A stretch of 64,000 bases of DNA from Pseudovirgaria hyperparasitica (Eukaryota > Ascomycota > Dothideomycetes > Acrospermales > Acrospermaceae). Positions 43,791 to 55,892 of the stretch are shown in pieces. The position numbers were made by a program, and so were the translations under genes. Every line of letters begins with the position of its first letter. Position 1 is the stretch's first letter. The DNA is taken from the NCBI RefSeq assembly GCF_010093815.1, contig NW_022985550.1, positions 1,253,074 to 1,317,073 on the forward strand. Reading direction: 5' to 3'. The notes under the pieces were generated by a model that saw only the letters and a program-made list of their open reading frames with translations, made no database searches and had not been told where the DNA came from.

Positions 43791-46637
43791 ATGGGCATAA
43801 ACTCCCCAGAAGAAGCTTACTTTAACGATCTCTCTCAACAACCGCCACCCTCGGAGTTCAACGCCCGAAATAGAGAGCTGGCAAACAACGAAGAGAATGG
43901 CATACCGAAGACCAAGAGGATAGCTTGTATTTTATGCAGAAAGAGAAAGTTACGATGCGACGGCGCCAAACCTGCATGTGGAACATGCAAGCGACTTACC
44001 CATGATTGTGCATATGATGAAGTTCGTCGCAAGAGTGGACCAAAACGAGGATACGTCAAAGCTTTGGAGGCTCGACTGCGTATGTGCGCTAGACGTAAGC
44101 AATGTCTTGAGAGCTAACACGAGCTATAGAGCAGGTAACGGAGCAAGTCGAGACCTTGATTCGCACCCAAGATGGCCCAGAGCCAACACGAGAACAGGCG
44201 CCGGCCAATGTACCTTTTCCCATGTCATCGTTGCCTCCAAACATGACAGACTCGTCTATCGTACAAACAGGAACTACTGATCAATCAATGTTCGGGACAA
44301 ATGGTGCATCCCCAGGAGGCTTTGCTGGTCTTTCAAACGGCATCGAAATGAATACAGACGAACAATTCCCTTGGGAGATAATAAGCCTGGGTCTAGAGGA
44401 GCCTCTACCGCCACAAGAAGATATTAATGAATTGTAATTGCATGTTCGTTTACACTAATGTAGTCGGAGCTAACACGAATCAGAAATCGACTATACTTTG
44501 AAAAGGTTCATCCATCCATACCAATGATTCACAAGCCGAGATTCCAGGCTGCCATGAATCTCGCGCCGCACATGCGCCCAGCTGTCTGTCTGCGATACAT
44601 TATGTGGGCCTTTGCAGCATCGCTCACCGACAGGTACGAATCTTTGCAAGAGCACTTTTATCAACGAGCTCGAAAGTATGCCCAGATGGATGAGATGAAG
44701 GGGCACGGTGAGGCCATGCTGACCTTAGGTCATGCCCAAGCTTGGATCCTTATTTGCACGTATGAATTCAAAAGCATGTATTTCCCCCGTGCGTGGATGA
44801 GTGCTGGCCGTGCTGTTCGACTTGCGCAGATGATGGGCCTGCACCGACAGGATGGTGCATTCCTTGACGTGAAGCAGTGCTTGCCTCCACCTAAAGACTG
44901 GACTGAGCAAGAGGAAAGGCGACGGACTTTCTGGGGCACGTTCTGCATAGATCGCTATGCAAGCATTGGGACTGGGTGGCCAATGACAATTGATGAGAAA
45001 GATGTAAATCAACCACTTTCGTATGGCATGAAGGTGCATGGAAACGTGCTAACAATGCATTAGATCATGTCAAATCTGCCCGCTTCAGGCGAAGCATACG
45101 AGAGAAGCAAGGCCGTGCCGTCAATATCCCTTGAGCAAGCATTGACACCCTCGGGAGCGGCATCAGTCTCCGCGTTCGGGGCCGTCATTCTCATGGCGTG
45201 TCTTTTCGGCCGCAATCTGCATCACCTGCATCGTCCAACACCCGACGATAGGGAAGGCGATCTCAACGGCGGATTTTGGAAGCGGCATAGGGACATGCAG
45301 AACACCATCGACAATACGTCCTTAAACCTCCCGGATATGTTACGGTTGCCGAGCGCTATGGGGAGTGCTAATGCGATCTTCACCAACATGTGTTTGCACA
45401 CGTCGGCGATATGCCTGCATCAAGCCGCAATCTACAAGGCAGAAAAGAATCGACTGCCAGCAAGCGTCAGTAATGAGAGTAAGATTCGATGCGTCACTGC
45501 GGCTGCGGAGATTGCAAACATTATGAGAATGATCAGTCACATGGATCTCGCTGCAGTATGTATTGTCGCCAAAAAAGCTTCAGTGTCGCTGACAGAAATT
45601 CAGATGAACCCCTTTATCTCCTTCTCGGTCTACGTTGCGGCACGTGTGTTTGTGCAGTACCTTAAAACGCGGCCAAACGATCAACAGATGATCTCTTCTC
45701 TCCAATTCCTTATGTCAGCCATGCAGGTGTTGAAGCGGCGAAATCCATTGACTGAATCGTTCATGGTGCAGCTCGATCTAGATCTGGAAGATGCAGGCAT
45801 ACCAGGCTTACGCACTAGCGTCGAATCTTCAGAAAACGTAGGTTTCTAAAGAGATCCTAGTCTTGGTGTGCAGTCATGAGTAGCTGACTCGATATTCAGG
45901 GCAAGACCCCTCCCAGTGTAGACAAAGCGCGCTGCAGTCCCATCGTGGTTATCGGCGAGCAACAGTCTCAGTCTACAACCCTTGAGAGAAGTGATGGTGG
46001 TTCCACCGGCGACTTGGCCACGGAGCCAGGTCTAAGCATGCCTACGCAGTCCACTACGTTTACCGGCAACACACCTATATCATCAAGGCCTTCCTTACCA
46101 CCAAGTGCATTCTATGAAGACATTGAATCCAAGGGCGCGCTGCGCGGTATCATCGTCCCAGTCATGGATAGCAACACTCCTGAGGGTGAAATGGACACGT
46201 CCCCGGATACGAGCGGCGACCAGCCTACTCCATCTACATCAAACTCTCGACACGGCTCCTCGTCGCATACCTCCTTCACGCCCCCACGACAAGATGATAC
46301 CACGTCACATACACATCACTACCACTCCGCCCACAACCCATTGACGTCGAACAATCAGTCCTCAGCCGGCTCCTCAAACAGCCAAAGCATTCACTCTGCT
46401 GACTTTTTTCCGGCATCTAGCGGTGGCTATGCAGGCATGAATTCCTACTATCCTGTTCAGCCTAGTATGCCCAGCCTTGGGCTCTCGGGTGATTGGGATA
46501 TAGCCAACGCCAATTTGTCTGATAGCGCGTGGAGTCAGATGCTTGAAGGCATGGGCATGAATTGGGATGGTGTGGGTCCCTCTGAGATGCCTCATTCGCA
46601 ACAAGTTGATCCCTTGACTGGACGACGAGTAGTGTAG
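43791..46637 (+). CDS. Zn2Cys6 transcription factor with fungal_trans domain
   Basis: Five exons, 43791-44079, 44130-44433, 44484-45003, 45064-45837 and 45900-46637, give 874 aa. The binuclear zinc cluster has six cysteines at residues 46, 49, 56, 63, 66 and 73 (C-x2-C-x6-C-x6-C-x2-C-x6-C), followed by the linker KSGPKRGYVKALEARL and a short coiled coil. The middle-homology domain begins at RLYFEKVHPSIPMIHKPRF and includes RAVRLAQMMGLHR and EERRRTFWGTFCIDR. The last 200 residues are Ser/Thr/His-rich and end in aromatic and acidic clusters, as expected of an activation region. It should be a nuclear activator or repressor; no regulated cluster lies next to it, so the target is unknown. Confidence 0.92.
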
Positions 46638-49600
46638 TGAGGGGTTAAGCGCAGTAGATCTTGTTGGGCGAGCGACTTGATCTGAGATATGGCGTTTTAT
46701 ATGGCAAGCAAACTTTTCAGAGATACCACTATACATTGGGATATAGCAGTATCACGGACAAAGCATATTGTAATGAGTACAAGCATACCTCTCCCCTGAT
46801 AACGGCCATAGAGAGCTTTGATGCTCGATCCACTAATGACATAAACATATACCACTTCTACCTCCTGTTCGTTTCTTACGTTATCGTGAGTCTTGACGGA
46901 AGCCTGTATCCATAGCAGAATCCGCTGCCAACGTCTGTGTTTCACAGTGCTCTTATCATACCCTGCGCCGCGGAAGCTTTCGGTGTCATCCCATCTTGCG
47001 CTGTATGATTCCTTTCTTGTTCAGGTGTTTCAATCAAGATCTTGTTCGGTTTGCCTAGCCCTAACCATCTCCTAGTCCTGTCCACACATCCCGTCAACAC
47101 CCCCATGCCTTGGATATTACAGACGTTTTTACCCCAAGTCTCCATCACATTCCCTGGCTTTGCCCCTGGCGTCCATAACTACGAATGTAGCCACTCCATA
47201 GCCATTTTTAACACCACATCCTCTCACTTCCTAGCTTCTTGTTTGATCGAAAGCACACCCCAGATATAATATGTGTCCAGCCATTCCCAGTCAAGTCAGT
47301 CAACTTAGGCTGCCGCTGTATCTGCATCGAATGCAAGGAGGACAGTAGGCGTAGGCATTGTAGGCACGCTCGCAGTGTTACGCATAGCGGTGAAGGTATA
47401 TCCTCTTCGACGACAAGCGCGAACGGAGGAACGAGGAGTGATGATATAGCAAGTCTGTGACAGCTATGGCACCTGCGCTACAGACAATGCCTGCACTGAT
47501 GGATACTATGGAGGAGATTAGCACCTCAGCTACACCATATGAGCCTGTACCCGAATTGCAAGGCTCAATGCTAGGCGCCCGGACGTGGGAAGGTAGTGAG
47601 GAGTTACAAGGGTCGTGTGAGTTGACTAGAGATGGAGAACAGAGCGGCTACTGCTGATGAGGGTGGAAGATTCCACAGTTCTTTAGCTGCACACACTGTT
47701 CAAGCAAGCGCGTCACTTCTGCCCGACTGTGCGGTCACGTCCACATTGACGCGTGACACGTCATGAATCACAGCAAACGACCCTGTAGGTACTATATAAT
47801 CTATTTCGTGATGAAGAAAATTCATCCAGCGACCTACACTTCTGGCCCACTAGTCTAGTGGTAGTCAACAACGTGGTTAAAGGAATCTTTATAACCCAAC
47901 GATTGGCCTTTGGTTCAATCCGCGCGATACGAGTTTCTTTTGCATTTTTTGAGCGAAAGCTAGATTTTTGATTTGTTTTTATACTTTTGGGGGCCTTGTT
48001 TTTGTCGGCCTTTTGCCTTTTTTTTGGCTCATTGTCCAGTCCACTGCTGTGCTAAGCTGCTCGCACTACTAATATAACTGACACAACCGTTCGTCGTGAG
48101 GATCTAGAGGAGGAACTTTTACACAAAAACTAGGAAGTGAATAACTCATGGAGACGGGCACTAGCTTCGTCAGGACAATCGATAAGCTCTGAACGGACAA
48201 CCACTGTAAGTGTCATCTATACCTAGAGCTTGAAGCCTACACGAGCGACTGCTGTGAGATTAATCAACTCTCTTTACGAGGCCTCTACCTAGGTAGGTCT
48301 CTCACGCTGCGGGGTGAGACAGGACTTTTGAGCTGCCAAGCAAAGAATCTACGAGCAGCGTGTTTTTCTCAGCGCTGTCTCAGCACCAAGGTACAGTCGT
48401 GCTGAACGCGTGTAGTAGTAGCGGGCAGACAATAGCTTGTAGCATCTTTGGCTTGTTCTCAATGTCGAGAGCACCTTGTATTGTCAGATTTGCTAGCTAT
48501 TCATCCATTACAGCTGCTCTAGATCTATCCGTGAAGCGCCAAAACGACGAATGTATATCATGGCTAAGTAAGGATTGCATCAAGTAAAGTGAGTCACTCT
48601 TGATTGGCAGCAAAGTTGTATTCCCAGTGTAATCTTTGAACATGAGCCATGTCCTGTGCATCTACCAAAGCCCAAAACTCTTCCATACCGTCTTCCTTTG
48701 TAGTGGTAGGTAGACAAGATGAGTTGTTCGAAGAATTGATATATTATAGAAGGACAGCGAACGTTATGAGCATGTGGAAACTGCTCTAGCTGTTAGCAAA
48801 ACGTGCTTGTCTGGACGTTATTCTGGGAATGAAACGCCTTTTCAAGATGGACTGTGACCTTTTAAGCCGCCATTTGACGACCCATATGATGAGCTAATCT
48901 CAAACAGAAGCTTCTATCATGATTTCTTTCATCTCTAGACAGCTATCGAAGACCGATGCCATTGCTAGTGACAGTCGGCGAGGAACGGATGGTCGCGGAA
49001 GGCCGTTAAACACGAGAGGTCATCGCAGCGCGCACGATATGTCGCTTGGTGACGACAGGAAGGAACAGGAGTGTTCGAGGGTACTATTGTTCGTAGAGCA
49101 CGGAGGATGAGAGGATGAAGGGCCACGCGTAGGGAAGATTGCATAGAGACTGCGGTCTTCTCGGGTCGTATCGCGACGTGGCCAATTCGTAGGCATTGAC
49201 CTTGGACATAGTCTATAGCCTGGTAGAAGAAGGCTCGCTGGATCTGATATATGAAACGATGATACACATAGCTTGACTCTGCCGAGTGCTGAGACTGTCG
49301 TGATGTATCAAATGGGCAGGCGCGCATCTACACGCACTGAACTTCGAGGCCGGAGCTAATTCTACGCAATCGCGAGCAAGAGGTGGATAAAGATACACAT
49401 GATCTACGAGAGAGTAGTACATATAGCGAACATAGCAAGAAAGGATTTGATCCATTACTCTATCTATGCTAAGATATTATGTACATTGTGCTTCTACATT
49501 GTTTGCTCGCTCACATTTTTAAAAATGATGAGAGTTTCCAATGTCGCCACGAGGAGGCCATGTAGAAGACTTAGACATCGCGGCGCGAAGGGGAGGGGAA

Positions 49601-49689
49601 TTGGGAATGTGACTGACAGCGACCAGCGCCCGTTTCACTGTGCAAAAAAGAAAAACACTAAAGCTAATACAAGCCTATAGAAATGCCGC
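46638..49689. other. Gene-poor region, left part
   Basis: Three kilobases without a convincing gene. Frames up to 120 codons occur on both strands but lack domains, consistent codon use or splice structure. A tRNA-like sequence lies at about 47843-47935. Confidence 0.5.
47843..47935 (+). other. tRNA-like relic with polymerase III A- and B-box matches
   Basis: TAGTCTAGTGGT (about 47850-47861) fits an A-box and GGTTCAATCC (about 47912) fits most of a B-box. They are spaced as in a tRNA with an extra arm or intron, and a T-rich stretch follows. The acceptor and T stems do not pair, so this is not a working tRNA. It may be a decayed tRNA or the head of a tRNA-derived short repeat. Confidence 0.3.
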
Positions 49690-50030
49690 CCTGGCAATAC
49701 CCAACAAAGGAAACTCGTCAAAGTAACGCCCTCTACCCAAACAAAAGAAACAACTAACTAAAGAAATTCGCTATATATGTGCCCTGTACCCAAACAAAAG
49801 AAATGGTTGACCAAGGAAACTCGTTATAAATGTGCCCTTTACCCAAACAAAAGAAACGGTTGACCAAGGAAACTCGTAATAAATATGACCTTTACCCAAA
49901 CAAAAGAAATGGTTGACCAAGGAAACTCGTAATAAATGTGCCCTTTACCCAAACAAAAGAAATGGTTGACCAAGGAAATTCGTTACAGTAATACCCCCTA
50001 CCCAAACAAAAGAAACGGCTGACAAAAGAA
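49690..50030. repeat. Minisatellite, about six units of 53-54 bp
   Basis: The core ACCCAAACAAAAGAAA recurs near 49733, 49787, 49840, 49893, 49946 and 49999, a spacing of 53-54 bp, with a more diverged copy at the left edge. Each unit also has a GGTTGACCAAGGAAACTCGT segment. The middle units are most alike and the outer ones most diverged. A 53-bp unit shifts frame at every copy, so it is unlikely to encode a repeat protein. Confidence 0.9.
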
Positions 50031-50054
50031 ATATGTACAAGGAGACAGGGCCAC

Positions 50055-50462
50055 TTACAGGCAACAGACGAGACGCCCACAGAGCTGTCCCAGCTCTCTG
50101 CCTTGTCTCTTGACCCAGCTCCGCCAGGTCTCTCTCACTCCCATTTCCTACAAAAAAAAAAAGAGTTAGCTAGCAGCTCAAATCAAGTAGAAGTGCTGCA
50201 GGAACACAGGATTGTAGCATAGCTAAAAGAGTAGAACAGCGAAAAGTATGAGTGCAGCGCCAATTCTACGCTGTAGCCAACAGGGGAAACAAGATAAGGT
50301 GCGACAGGATAATGAGTGGTAAGGTATAGCCAATTGAGAGAAAGAAACAAAGCGCAAAAGAGTACACTGAAATCCACTTACTTCATCATTGTGAATTGTC
50401 ACAATGCAGAATGCTCCATCTGGGAGCTCCATCCTCTCCTGGTTGTTAATGGCGAATGGCAT
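50055..50462 (-). CDS. Doubtful small two-exon gene next to the minisatellite
   Basis: A candidate of 57 aa: exon 1 complement(50382-50462), starting MPFAINNQERMELPDG, and exon 2 complement(50055-50147), with donor GTAAGT and acceptor TTGTAG after a poly-T stretch. The 234-nt intron is long for this genome. No family is recognised. Support comes from strong splice signals, in-frame joining and two CACGTG boxes directly upstream. A further GTAAGT overlapping the stop and a TTTGTCAG downstream would continue splicing into the minisatellite. It could equally be a non-coding transcript or chance. Confidence 0.25.
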
Positions 50463-50513
50463 TGTTGTTGTTGAGATTTCTGTTGTGTAGTTAACTGAGA
50501 TTTGAAAAAAGGT

Positions 50514-50530
50514 CACGTGGTGCTCACGTG
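50514..50530. promoter_or_regulatory. Paired E-boxes (CACGTG x2)
   Basis: CACGTG at 50514-50519 and 50525-50530, 11 bp apart from start to start, about one helical turn. They lie about 50 bp upstream of the ATG of the small minus-strand candidate gene. Such boxes bind bHLH factors (for example Cbf1 or SREBP-type proteins). Confidence 0.45.
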
Positions 50531-53500
50531 ATCGATTTTTCGGGGGGGAGAGATGTAGAGTAGTTGGAGATAGTATGCGAAAGATTTCCTTTTATGCTTG
50601 AGCAGACAAGCTCAGACCTCTGCTATCCGCGCAGCGCCGGGCTGCAGATCCAAACCAAACTCCTTATCGTGAACTTGGCAGAGAAAACCCACTCAATGAG
50701 CCTGATAGGAAAGGCGCACCACAAGCCGACCGGACGATCACTGTTCTAGTCCTCATCAGGGCCAAAGAATACTGGATAGAGACACAGGTAACGTCACCAT
50801 CGTACGATTCTATGACTCCTAGGATGTCTGCATTTCGTAAAGAGAAGAGCTAGTCTCGCCCTTTGGCAACGTTGCAACAGCAAGCAGCTAAGGCGCAAAG
50901 CTAGGCAGAGGCACTGCCTGAGTCTAGGGTACAATTGGGGGCTGCAGTTGCAGGCACCGCTGGCAGTGGGCAGGGCTATGGCGAGGCCGATGGGGACAGT
51001 TGTATGTCAGTCGGGGCGCGTGTGCTACAGACTGCTCGAGGAGGCGCTGGCAAGGTCTTGTCTGGGCAGCATGTCCATGCGTGGTTCTTGCTGTGCAGAC
51101 TTGTAGTAGTATGATACAAACTCCTTCGTGCAGGTCCTAATGTATAGACGCCAATGACGATAGGAAGTGGTGATAGATCCGAGTGAGCGTGCCCGATTGA
51201 AGCGTATAGGCGCCAGGTCTGCCCCCAGGTCTGCCCCCGAGCAGACACCCGGCACAGGGCTGTAGGTGCCTGAGTGTCGCTGAGTGTCGCTGTGTGTAGC
51301 TGTGTGTAGCTGCTCGAACAAGGACGACGTAGGCTTGCATAGCTGTGTCGTCTGTAGCCCAGTCCGGCAGGCAGGCGCGCCGAAACCTTGCAGCGAATGG
51401 ACATAACTGAACATAATTGTGCAGAGATGATCGCTCTATGTTTCGTATTCGACACATCTACACTCCCTCCATGTATCATGTCTCATCCATAATGACATCT
51501 GCTCTTGCCTCTCCAAGCTCTTACAGCGGCCACGGCGCGACGTACCACTCTCACCACAAACACATCCTACGAGCCGCGCACGACGACTCTGCCTCCGCCA
51601 GCAGTCTTTCACTTCTTAGTAGCGGCAACCTTCGGATGCTCACAATAACAATAGCGGCAGATATGAATCTGCCTCGACGCTGGCTCGTGGCTTCAACAGT
51701 GGCGACACCGGGTAAGCTTTCATGCATGAACGCAATCAGAGCTTAACAGACTGACGCTGCTGTTTATAGCTCTTTGATCAAGCTACATCATTTCCACCAG
51801 GACTTGCCTTGGAGAACCTTTGTCTACGGCATTTTAAATGACCAAAGGTTACCTACAACTGTAGCTCGTCTTTGCTGCCACTCAAGTGGACATTAGCCCC
51901 GTGGTGTCGATTACTGTTTCACAGCAACACGCACACATATGAGACCACGACCGCCACCCCAGACATGAAGAGAGATATCGACCTCACAGACATGACCATA
52001 CGATGGCATGAGAACAGCAGAGGTCTCTAATTCATAGCTGGAGAGATACTGGCTGCCGCTAAACTTATAAGAGGTATGAAGGAGACAAGACAACTCACAC
52101 TGATCTTCCACACAAAGGCGTCGGAGAAACCCATTGTGTTCTCTGCCCGTTCCATTCCTATGGATGGTTGATCTTACTTCGATGTAGAGCCATCCCACAA
52201 CAGCTTCCTTCGACTATCCAGTGTTTATGAACAAGCTGCGATGGGAGCTTTGTTGTGTTCTACACACTCACATTAGACGGCAGACTCATGGCTTCCTCCG
52301 AAGCCGCTTTTCTCACCCTCATGGTTGTATTTCGTCTTACCAGCCTCGCTGACATGTACAGTCTCAGCAAGTTCCTAATCGATGAACTTACATGCGGTCT
52401 TGTGTCAAGGTCAGGCCTTCGCGGCAAGCTCTTCACCAACGACTTCTTCTGCATCTATAGCATGTCGTCTATTTTAGCATCTGCTGCGATGACTAATAAA
52501 GAGTCGATGTCACTAGTGCATTCGCTGATTGGATATCATCCGGAGACCCTTGCGTTCTATAGGGGCTAAGCCAGCAAGCGTTTGATAAGACCATAACGGG
52601 TTTAGTGCTGCGGCTACCCTGCCTTTCTTTCTGGTTAATTAATCAGTGTCTTGCAGTTTAAACAATTAATAGCGTTTCGAGACTATCGCTAGTAAGTAAG
52701 GCATGACCCTAGATAGCTACAAGTATTGTCAAGAGGTCAGGTGTATGGGAGCAAGATTCAGGCCTCGAGCCTTGGTATGTCATGCCCTTTACGTATTTTC
52801 AACATACAGCCTCTGCTTGACTCTACCTAGTGGACAAAGCAGACAGAGCTTGAAGATGGACTATGACGAATTGAACAGTCAACTCCTCTTGGAACAATAG
52901 TCGAGGGCAATGCTCAGTCTCAGGTAAACAAGTCACCATCGTCGCGTATCTTATTTTATCTACTGACATGGATTTAGTATTCTGGCTGTTACCATCCTTA
53001 ACTACGTCTGCAGTAAGACACAATCGCCGTACCCATCGTGATGTCAGCCAAGTTACTGCCGTAGTACTTGCTCACACCCGAAATTACCATTGCGAGGTCA
53101 TTTAGGGATGGTGGGCGCGATGTGAGTTACCTGTTGCGTTACGTCCGCATGGGATGCAGTCTAGTCATGTGGACATAGACTGCTATTGTTAGTTGGCTCA
53201 TTGGCTGGCTCCGACTCTCTGAGCACCCTACAGCCATCCCTTCTTTCTATGTTGTCATTCAGTACGTTCATCTGGCTTCTGCTGCCGATGACATCGAGAG
53301 CAGTTGTCGAACCTTGAAATACGACTTAGGAGTAGATAATGTTGGGAACATGTTTCGTCACGTCGGTAGTAGTCGCAAGTGTGATGCGAACATACTCTGG
53401 ACCTTGATGATTTCAGTAGAAACTGAGTTTAGATAGAGCCATGGATGACTCAGATATATAAGAGGCAGCTGTGCAATGCGAAGCTAAGTTTGTGTGTATG

Positions 53501-54159
53501 AATACTGAACTATGAAATCAACGTGACAGATACTACGCTAGTATCACGTAGATACCAGTATGGCATAATTCTAGTTCGCAATCCCATCGCATCGGTCAGA
53601 AGACATCACGGTACAGCCTCCCCAGGATCTATAAAACATGTCCCAGGCTGCTCATCTCCTCTCCTCTGCATCGCCTCCTGTGCTTTCTTCCCTCCTCTCG
53701 CAGGCCCCTCTCACCGTATCACCAAGCCAAGCACACTCCCCTCTGGCCATCAGCACACGCTAGCCCATTCAAGCAGCTCGCAAACATCTTGGCTCCGCTG
53801 CCACTTGGCGCCCAGAATCACTCATGGCATGCGTGCGGACATGCCCCCATCTAAAGGCACAGTAATAGATGATCGCTCCGCTAGAGAGCTATCTCTTATT
53901 ACGGTCCATCAGCTCAGACCTGCCTCTTTCGATCGTCGCGCTCGATATGACGGCTCGGGTGCCGTCTAGGCAGCCAAGATGATCGATAGCGATATGCGCG
54001 TAAGACATTTGGTCGTTTGCGTGATGCGGTGCAACGCATTCAAATTGTGACAGGTGCCGGCATTGGGCTAAAGGGAAGCTGCGATCTCGTAGTCTGCTCT
54101 TCTCGTTTCGTGAAGTCCCAATTGCCTCATTTTGTTGCAGGTCGAGCATTGCTGTCATT
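50531..54159. other. Gene-poor region, right part
   Basis: Three and a half kilobases without a firm gene. Contains short tandem repeats at 51213-51236 and 51271-51310. Frames of 100-167 codons (50976-51479 minus, 52255-52569 plus, 53523-53969 plus) have no convincing family match. The last few hundred bases are the promoter of the aminopeptidase gene. Confidence 0.5.
51213..51310. repeat. Short tandem repeats: 12-bp x2 and 10-bp x4
   Basis: CCAGGTCTGCCC occurs twice head to tail (51213-51236). Four 10-bp units follow at 51271-51310: TGAGTGTCGC twice, then TGTGTGTAGC twice. The repeats and high GC content leave all three minus-strand frames open here. Confidence 0.85.
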
Positions 54160-55732
54160 ATGAGATTCATTCGACTGAGCGCTGCCGTCGCAGCTCTTGT
54201 GACATTGGCACATGCACAGGACTTCGCCATAAGCGAGAGCTGGCGGAGTCTCGGCGAGAAGAAATATGCTGAGCTGCTATCGAAGCTGATGCAAAGAGAC
54301 ATCAAGACTGATAAGTATGCTCTGACCATTCAGGGCATGGTAATGAGCATAAATACTAACATCCCTTCTACGTAGGCTAATGAGCAACCTTGTACGTCTC
54401 GACACGATAGCGAACGAGAATGGAGGAAACCGCGCCTTTGGTCTGCCTGGCTATGCAGCTTCTGTTGACTTCATCTGGAGTCGTGTTGGAAAGATTCGGG
54501 GCACTAAGGCGTGGAAGCAGGACTTTCCGGCCTTGTTCAACAACGTTGACTCTATCTCATTCATCGTCAATGACATACCGTACTATGTTTATGGCTTGAC
54601 ATACTCTCCTTCAACGAGCGCCGAAGGTATCACTGCCCCACTTGTCCTAGGACCACTCGATACCACTGCTTGTACTGTTGATGGATTGCAAAACTACGAC
54701 TTAGCCGGAAAAATCTTGCTTGGGCAACGAGGTACATGCCCAGATGGTACAACCCTTGCGGGCCGCGTACGAGCTGGCAAGGCAGCAGGCGCTGCAGCAG
54801 TCATACTCTTCAACAATGTGCCGACGAATACCACGGCGGGGACCCTTTCAGCGCCTGACGAGGTCAATCTGGCACCAGCCGGCTTCATAAACCTGGTCGA
54901 TGGCGAGGCAATTGCTGCTCAGCTCCGCGAAGGCCAAGAGTTGACGGCATACTTCCAACAAACCCAGACAATCGAGACCCGCACAACTCAGAACATCTTC
55001 GTCGAGACCAACGGCGGCGACCCGAACAACATCATCATGCTCGGCGCACACTTGGACTCTGTCAAAGCCGGTCCCGGCATCAACGATGATGGTTCCGGCA
55101 CAACCCTAATCCTCGAAATCTTTGACGCACTGCGCAAGTACCCAACGAAGAACAAAGTGCGCTTCGCCTGGTGGGGCGCCGAGGAGAACGGTCTTGTCGG
55201 ATCCGAGTACTTCTGTGAACACCTGACTCCGGAAGAGTCTGACAAGATCTTGGCATATCTAAACTTCGACATGGTGTCGCGCGGCTACTACGGTGTGTTC
55301 GACGGCGATGGCAGCACACATGGTCTCGCAGGTGCCCCAGGCTCAGACACCATCGAGAAGATCTTCTACGACGACCTGACTAGCAAGGGCATCAATGTCA
55401 CTGCTGCACGTTTCACCGGCGGTAGTGATTATGCGCCCTTCATGCAAGTTCTGGGCAAGCCCGTCGGGGGATTACATACTGGGACTGGTGTGACAGAGGA
55501 TGACTGCTACCACCAGGCATGCGATACGATCAAGAATCCCAACCCGGAGCAATTGACCATCAACGCGAAGACAGCTGCGAATACACTGGCTCAGCTAGCG
55601 GTTCGTGGGACAGAGCTGATTCCAAAGGTCTTGGCCAATTCGACAATGGCAATGCCGCGAGATTTGCCGCAGATACAGTGGTCTGAATTTGATGAGGAGC
55701 GTCATTTGGCTGGGTGTGGTCATGACATCTAA
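54160..55732 (+). CDS. Secreted M28 aminopeptidase with PA domain
   Basis: Exons 54160-54314 and 54376-55732, with a 61-nt intron, give 503 aa. A signal peptide (MRFIRLSAAVAALVTLAHA) is followed by a propeptide-like stretch and NGGNRAFG. A protease-associated domain lies in the first half (KILLGQRGTCPDGTTLAGRV). The M28 zinc site is complete: GAHLDSV, INDDGSG, WWGAEENG with the double glutamate, NFDMVS and the final His in DDCYHQACD. The enzyme should cleave N-terminal residues from peptides outside the cell or in the vacuole, as aminopeptidase Y does. Several NxT/NxS sequons suggest glycosylation. It is convergent with the CYP505 gene, about 160 bp away. Confidence 0.94.
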
Positions 55733-55892
55733 AAGAATTGGGATCATGCTCTGTGAACTAAAGCCGATTCGGAGTTCACGCTGAAGGTATAAACAGCTAT
55801 CCTGAGGATCTTCTCGAGTTTATGGAGATTGAATATACATATCCGTGATGAAAATGCCCTTGTGCTTGTGCTATATGATCTAGAACACCCCC

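Noticed and set aside
49690-50030. CRISPR-like array or coding repeat
   Set aside because: Units are continuous with no unique spacers, and the 53-bp period breaks the frame; it is a eukaryotic minisatellite.
50976-51479. Three overlapping minus-strand open frames of 106-167 codons
   Set aside because: All three frames are open at once because of GC-rich 10- and 12-bp repeats; no domain, splice or codon signal favours any of them.
52255-52569. 104-codon plus-strand frame with a faint resemblance to the end of a BTB domain (LADMYSLSKFLIDEL)
   Set aside because: The BTB core upstream is missing and the similarity is one short helix; not enough to call a gene.
53523-53969. 148-codon frame upstream of the aminopeptidase
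   Set aside because: Low-complexity Ser/His/Pro-rich translation without family resemblance; lies in the probable promoter.
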